Of a stretch of 64,000 bases of DNA, positions 60,355 to 64,000 are shown piece by piece. The notes under the pieces are model-generated. The model worked only from the letters and a program-made list of their open reading frames with translations, did not search any database and was not told the origin of the DNA. Both the position numbers and the translations under genes were made by a program. This DNA comes from Owenia fusiformis (Eukaryota; Annelida; Polychaeta; Sabellida; Oweniidae). The number at the start of each line of letters is the position of its first letter. Within the stretch, counting starts at the first letter, position 1. Location: assembly GCA_903813345.2 (NCBI GenBank), contig CAIIXF020000006.1:3348001-3412000 (forward strand). Reading direction: 5' to 3'.

Positions 60355-60395
60355 TTTACGACCCCCAAACCACGCTACCACACGAGGGTCGTGAC
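60355..60395. other. Short inverted repeat before the Gag gene
   Basis: ACGACCC and GGGTCGT flank about 20 bases, followed by GACAGAAATGGTGGCCATTG. In LTR elements this position often holds the LTR edge and primer-binding site, and TGGTGGCC could begin such a site, but no tRNA match can be confirmed. Confidence 0.25.
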
Positions 60396-60527
60396 AGAAA
60401 TGGTGGCCATTGTGGTGTGATGTAATACTTGACGTATTGACCCAAGCCCAGTTTTACGCCATTCCTTACATTTATGCTAATTTGCACTCATTAATATTCA
60501 AAGCGGGATCATTAACTGTAATCAACA

Positions 60528-63500
60528 ATGTCGGAAAAGTCGGACATCTTTAATCTCGCAAAGCGCACCCCATTACACGTGTCCGAATCCACTGAAAGAC
60601 CCTTATCTAGCCAAAAATCGCAGGCGGAAGCTTTTGACACTATTAGCCCCGGGTGGTTTGATGATTCTGAAGTTGTATTGGGCCATCAACACCTTAATGA
60701 ACAAGAGTTGAAATTGGCTCAAGACAATACACTTCCACTTGAATCATCAGCAACTACACCACCCCAAATAAAGAGACCATCTTTTAAGGTTTCTCCGCCT
60801 GTCAAATTGCCACGCATTCCTAAATTACTGTTAGATAGGCCTAGACCACTTCCAAAGGGTAGGTTGTTTAATCCCCTGCTTAAAATGGTTAAGCAGGATA
60901 CTAAAGACCCAAAAAGTGACTTGAATTTGGTATCTTCAAAAAATGGTGAAAAAAGTGTGAGTAGTAGAGGTGGGGCATATGAACCCCCCATAGCTGGTGC
61001 ACCTGGGTCCCTTGAAAAGGAAACCTTGATGGGTGCTTATGGGGGAATGCCATCTAAAACACCTCCTTTAAAGCCTCTTCCAGCCTATGGAACAAGAGCT
61101 ACTGCTAAACAAGCTTTTTCACCCCTCAGTTTAGCCCCCTATCTGAAAACGGATTTTGGGACTAAAGATCAAAGAGTTTTACACCCTAAGTATGAAAGGA
61201 AACGTGATTCTCAAATTGCTCAGTCCTCTGAATTGCAAAAGCCATTGGATAAACTGTCGACAAGGGGAACATTCCAATTTAGAAAACCCTTAGATGTCCA
61301 AACACACCCTCATGCTTACTCTGGTAAGCCGTCCAGTGCATCTACTCATACAGCTGGTAGAAAGTCTGGACAGGGTTTAATGACATCCACAAAGGTTTCT
61401 ACTCATGGAAAATCTGCAAGTCATGGCAGTTTTTCTGATTCAAACCCCAGCAAACATTCAATGCATACTTTTCCTCTATTACCAACTGCGAATCGGAAAA
61501 ATGAGCCACAGAGCTGGCCAAACAAACTTCATTCCTCTCCATTTAGACCCTTACTTCCCCCAATTAAGATAACTGACATTCCCAGATTTAGACCAAAGAC
61601 CCCAGATTTCTCTCATTCCCGTGATTTGACACTGAAGTCCCCAATTAATGTCAAACAAGAGAGAAAAGATAACTATACAAAGCCAAACTATGATTTGTTA
61701 GGTCATTCTAGCAAAATGGGAGTAGTAAAGGATGTGCAAGTCAACTACCAGGTTCCACCCCTTCCTCCGGTGCTACCAGTACCTCATGAGAGTGACATGC
61801 TCCAGGAAGCATATGGGAGTGAACTGTTAAAACAGACTTTGCAAAGCTCTTTACTGATCCCATCTGATAGAATACCACTCTCAATGTGTAATGACCTTAA
61901 ATACACAAGAGGTTTGCCTAAAGAGGCACTATCAGCTGATGAGTCATATGATCTCAACAGGGATTTCCAGCTTCCAAATGTCCCTAAAGTAACAAAAGAG
62001 ATTACTCAATTAAGTGAACCTAACAAGTTGAAACATGCTGAATTTTTAACTGAGCAGACTGTCCCATACTCGGATATTAAGTCTAAAAGTTATGAATGTA
62101 TGCATCAACCCGAAAGTACCCTTTGTAGACAAGATTTAAAGAGGCCTAATGATAGAGTTTTATGTGAATCTAGTAAATCCCCTCCTTGCAAAATCCAAGT
62201 TGTTGATAAATCTGATATGTTCAGTTTATCAGACAAATCATCTCAAAGCACTGAGTTTTCTGCCAATTGCAGACAGACATATTGTCTACCCAAAAGTGTG
62301 GATCAAACCTATGATTCAGATTTGGAGACATGTTCATGGCTTGATGGTCAAATACCTGGCTATAACAGAAGTGCAATGCCCTCCTATGAGATATCAGCCC
62401 AGGATGCTAGTAGTGTGTGCACACCTTGTCAAAACTTCCCCTTCAAACAGAGGGTAAATAAGGATTATGCTAGATCCTCTGAAGCTGAATCACTATTCCC
62501 CTCTCCAGAATATGAAACAGCTGTTGACTTTTCTGACCCAGATTATGTAGAAAATAGTATGAAATGCCCATCTTACTATGCAAAAACTAGACAAAGGCCA
62601 GCTTGCTGCATGAACAATTCTGATGAATATGAATCTGCTATGGAAAATAGTTTACCTCCCCTTAGATCTACAGTTATGAGTAGATCAAAAGTGAATCCAT
62701 GTTTCCCTGGTCTCTACAAACAGATTGAAAAACCCAATGATCTGTTTATATCCAGTCCTAATACATCTGATCAGGAATCCTATACTGGAGTTGAAAAGCA
62801 AAGAAGAGGTAATTCGTTTTCTAGAAAGGAAATGAAAGCACCACTTTTCAATGGAAGGTGCAGTCTCTCTGCTTTTCTTATCCAATTTAGACTTGTCTCT
62901 AACGTAAATGGTTGGACAGATGAAGAATCTGCCATCTTTATGGTGAGGAGTCTTGAAGGAGAGGCTGTCAATGTTTTAGATGATTTGGATGATGAAGACC
63001 TGGCAACCTTAGCTAGTATCATAAATGTCCTGAAAATTAACTATGAACCCCCTGAACAAAGTAACCATGCCCGTGCCGAGCTTAAACATAAGTTCAGGGG
63101 CACCAATGAGCCTCTTGAAAAGTTAGCCCATGATATAAGAAAATTGTCAAGACAAGCTTTTGGGAAGTCAAGCATGTCAAAGAAGACAATTGATGACCTA
63201 GCTACACAGGCCTTCATTGATGCTTTGAATAATGAAGAACTGGAATCCAAGCTTTCTTTTTATAACCCTAAAACCCTCAATGAAGCTCTTACCATGGCTT
63301 TACAATATGAGGCTTTCTTCAAGGGAAGAAAGAAAAGACTTGAAAGTTTCCAAGACCCTGGTATATTTGCTACTCCAACTCCTGTTCAGGTTAACTCATC
63401 TACCCCATTATCTCTTTCTGAGAATGATGTGATGGAAATAGTTGAGCAAAAGATAGAGGCTTTAGCCAGAAATCTGACTCGATCTATAACAAGGGGAAAA

Positions 63501-63680
63501 CCTGATTCCAAACTGAAAAGAAAATACTGTAAAATATGTGACTCTGGAAGTCATTCAGTATTTGATTGTACCAAAAGACATCCAAACTCCAAAGTTCCTG
63601 GAGCCACAGTATGCTTCTATTGTGCCCAGGACACCCACTGTGTAAATGCCTGCCCCTCCCTTAAGGGTAGGTTAAGTTAG
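60528..63680 (+). CDS. Ty3/Gypsy-type Gag protein, 1050 residues, intact
   Basis: A single uninterrupted frame from ATG at 60528 to TAG at 63678-63680. The C-terminal part is a retrotransposon Gag: a capsid-like domain at about residues 765-930, opening KAPLFNGRCSLSAFLIQFR and containing NGWTDEESAIFMVRSLEGEA. Two canonical C-X2-C-X4-H-X4-C zinc knuckles follow, at 1001-1014 (CKICDSGSHSVFDC) and 1029-1042 (CFYCAQDTHCVNAC). Gag assembles the RNA-containing particle and the knuckles bind RNA. The first ~750 residues are Pro/Ser-rich, apparently disordered and much longer than in typical Gag proteins; I recognise no domain there. No protease, reverse transcriptase or integrase follows in the remaining 320 bp, and all frames after the stop close quickly. 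It may be the gag of an element whose pol lies beyond the window, an internally deleted copy, or a domesticated gag gene. Confidence 0.88.
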   Translation: MSEKSDIFNLAKRTPLHVSESTERPLSSQKSQAEAFDTISPGWFDDSEVVLGHQHLNEQELKLAQDNTLPLESSATTPPQIKRPSFKVSPPVKLPRIPKLLLDRPRPLPKGRLFNPLLKMVKQDTKDPKSDLNLVSSKNGEKSVSSRGGAYEPPIAGAPGSLEKETLMGAYGGMPSKTPPLKPLPAYGTRATAKQAFSPLSLAPYLKTDFGTKDQRVLHPKYERKRDSQIAQSSELQKPLDKLSTRGTFQFRKPLDVQTHPHAYSGKPSSASTHTAGRKSGQGLMTSTKVSTHGKSASHGSFSDSNPSKHSMHTFPLLPTANRKNEPQSWPNKLHSSPFRPLLPPIKITDIPRFRPKTPDFSHSRDLTLKSPINVKQERKDNYTKPNYDLLGHSSKMGVVKDVQVNYQVPPLPPVLPVPHESDMLQEAYGSELLKQTLQSSLLIPSDRIPLSMCNDLKYTRGLPKEALSADESYDLNRDFQLPNVPKVTKEITQLSEPNKLKHAEFLTEQTVPYSDIKSKSYECMHQPESTLCRQDLKRPNDRVLCESSKSPPCKIQVVDKSDMFSLSDKSSQSTEFSANCRQTYCLPKSVDQTYDSDLETCSWLDGQIPGYNRSAMPSYEISAQDASSVCTPCQNFPFKQRVNKDYARSSEAESLFPSPEYETAVDFSDPDYVENSMKCPSYYAKTRQRPACCMNNSDEYESAMENSLPPLRSTVMSRSKVNPCFPGLYKQIEKPNDLFISSPNTSDQESYTGVEKQRRGNSFSRKEMKAPLFNGRCSLSAFLIQFRLVSNVNGWTDEESAIFMVRSLEGEAVNVLDDLDDEDLATLASIINVLKINYEPPEQSNHARAELKHKFRGTNEPLEKLAHDIRKLSRQAFGKSSMSKKTIDDLATQAFIDALNNEELESKLSFYNPKTLNEALTMALQYEAFFKGRKKRLESFQDPGIFATPTPVQVNSSTPLSLSENDVMEIVEQKIEALARNLTRSITRGKPDSKLKRKYCKICDSGSHSVFDCTKRHPNSKVPGATVCFYCAQDTHCVNACPSLKGRLS

Positions 63681-63695
63681 CTTTTAAGCTAACTT
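63674..63695. other. 10-bp perfect hairpin spanning the Gag stop codon
   Basis: AAGTTAGCTT and AAGCTAACTT separated by two bases. The TAG stop (63678-63680) lies in the left arm. It may be an RNA stem at the end of gag or a coincidence. Upstream, GGGTAGGTTAAG could also serve as a splice donor. Confidence 0.5.
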
Positions 63696-64000
63696 GCATG
63701 AATGTATCTGTATAGTAAGTCCAAGCCACCACAGGTACATCATATCCTTCCAAAAAAAGTGGCTGGTGAAACCATATGTGTTTGATGTGAATGTAAGAAA
63801 AAAAACTAATTTTGTTTTTCTTAACTGAAGTATCCCTGTCCCATTCCTGATGTTTCTCATCTTATGTCTACCAGATGTCCTGAGCTGTTGAAGCTTTGAT
63901 TCCTGATAAGCTTAAACTACAATGCTCAGTGGTAGTGATGACATGACCATAGCAGAGCATTATTTGATTGTCAATATGTTCTGGATTACCAGTGACCTGC
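63696..64000 (+). other. Sequence after the Gag gene to the window end
   Basis: All three forward frames contain several stops and no pol motif is visible. A pyrimidine-rich tract ending TGTCTACCAG at about 63874 could be a splice acceptor. Confidence 0.4.

Noticed and set aside
60719-63432. Alternative-frame ORFs within the Gag gene
   Set aside because: Shadows of the 1050-codon frame, which carries the zinc knuckles.

Overview
The window is AT-rich animal nuclear DNA. It has widely spaced spliced coding exons, long introns, non-LTR and LTR-type retroelement genes, many inverted-repeat DNA transposons and several minisatellites. The only confidently identified host gene is a four-jointed (Fj/FJX1) orthologue, a Golgi kinase of the Fat/Dachsous planar polarity pathway. 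That places the DNA in a metazoan. The intron-bearing gene and the repeat style suggest an invertebrate, perhaps a spiralian, but the phylum cannot be settled from sequence alone.

Layout. 0-4 kb: a ~112-bp minisatellite, then an inverted-repeat element (1643-3792) whose arms are packed with CCATGG. 4.3-11.4 kb: a convincing minus-strand exon candidate, an X-box-like site next to a possible first exon, a near-perfect 542-bp hairpin element in a TTAA site, and one copy of a dispersed MITE-like family. 11.8-13.95 kb: a 59-bp minisatellite interrupted twice by the same ~455-bp element with matching target duplications. 16.3-18.95 kb: a hAT-like element with a perfect 8-bp duplication, an 833-bp foldback element, and a ~155-bp tandem array. 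22.8 kb: a MITE with an 11-bp target duplication. 26.6-29.65 kb: a 5'-truncated LINE with an open reverse transcriptase frame. 30-44 kb: mostly non-coding, with a GGTAT array, a TA-flanked transposon at 40.1-41.2 kb, and four exon-like minus-strand segments, two of which join in phase. 44.9-46.4 kb: a TIR element just upstream of four-jointed. 47.25-54.6 kb: the five-exon four-jointed gene. 55.5-59 kb: further MITE copies, one nested in another. 60.5-63.7 kb: a 1050-codon intronless Gag-type gene with two CCHC zinc knuckles, with no pol visible before the window ends.

Four-jointed would act in the Golgi on Fat-family cadherins. The retroelement genes are independent mobile units. The small TIR elements carry no transposase and would need one supplied in trans. 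The exon-like segments on the minus strand imply at least one further host gene that frame-by-frame ORF listing misses; its identity is not recognised here.
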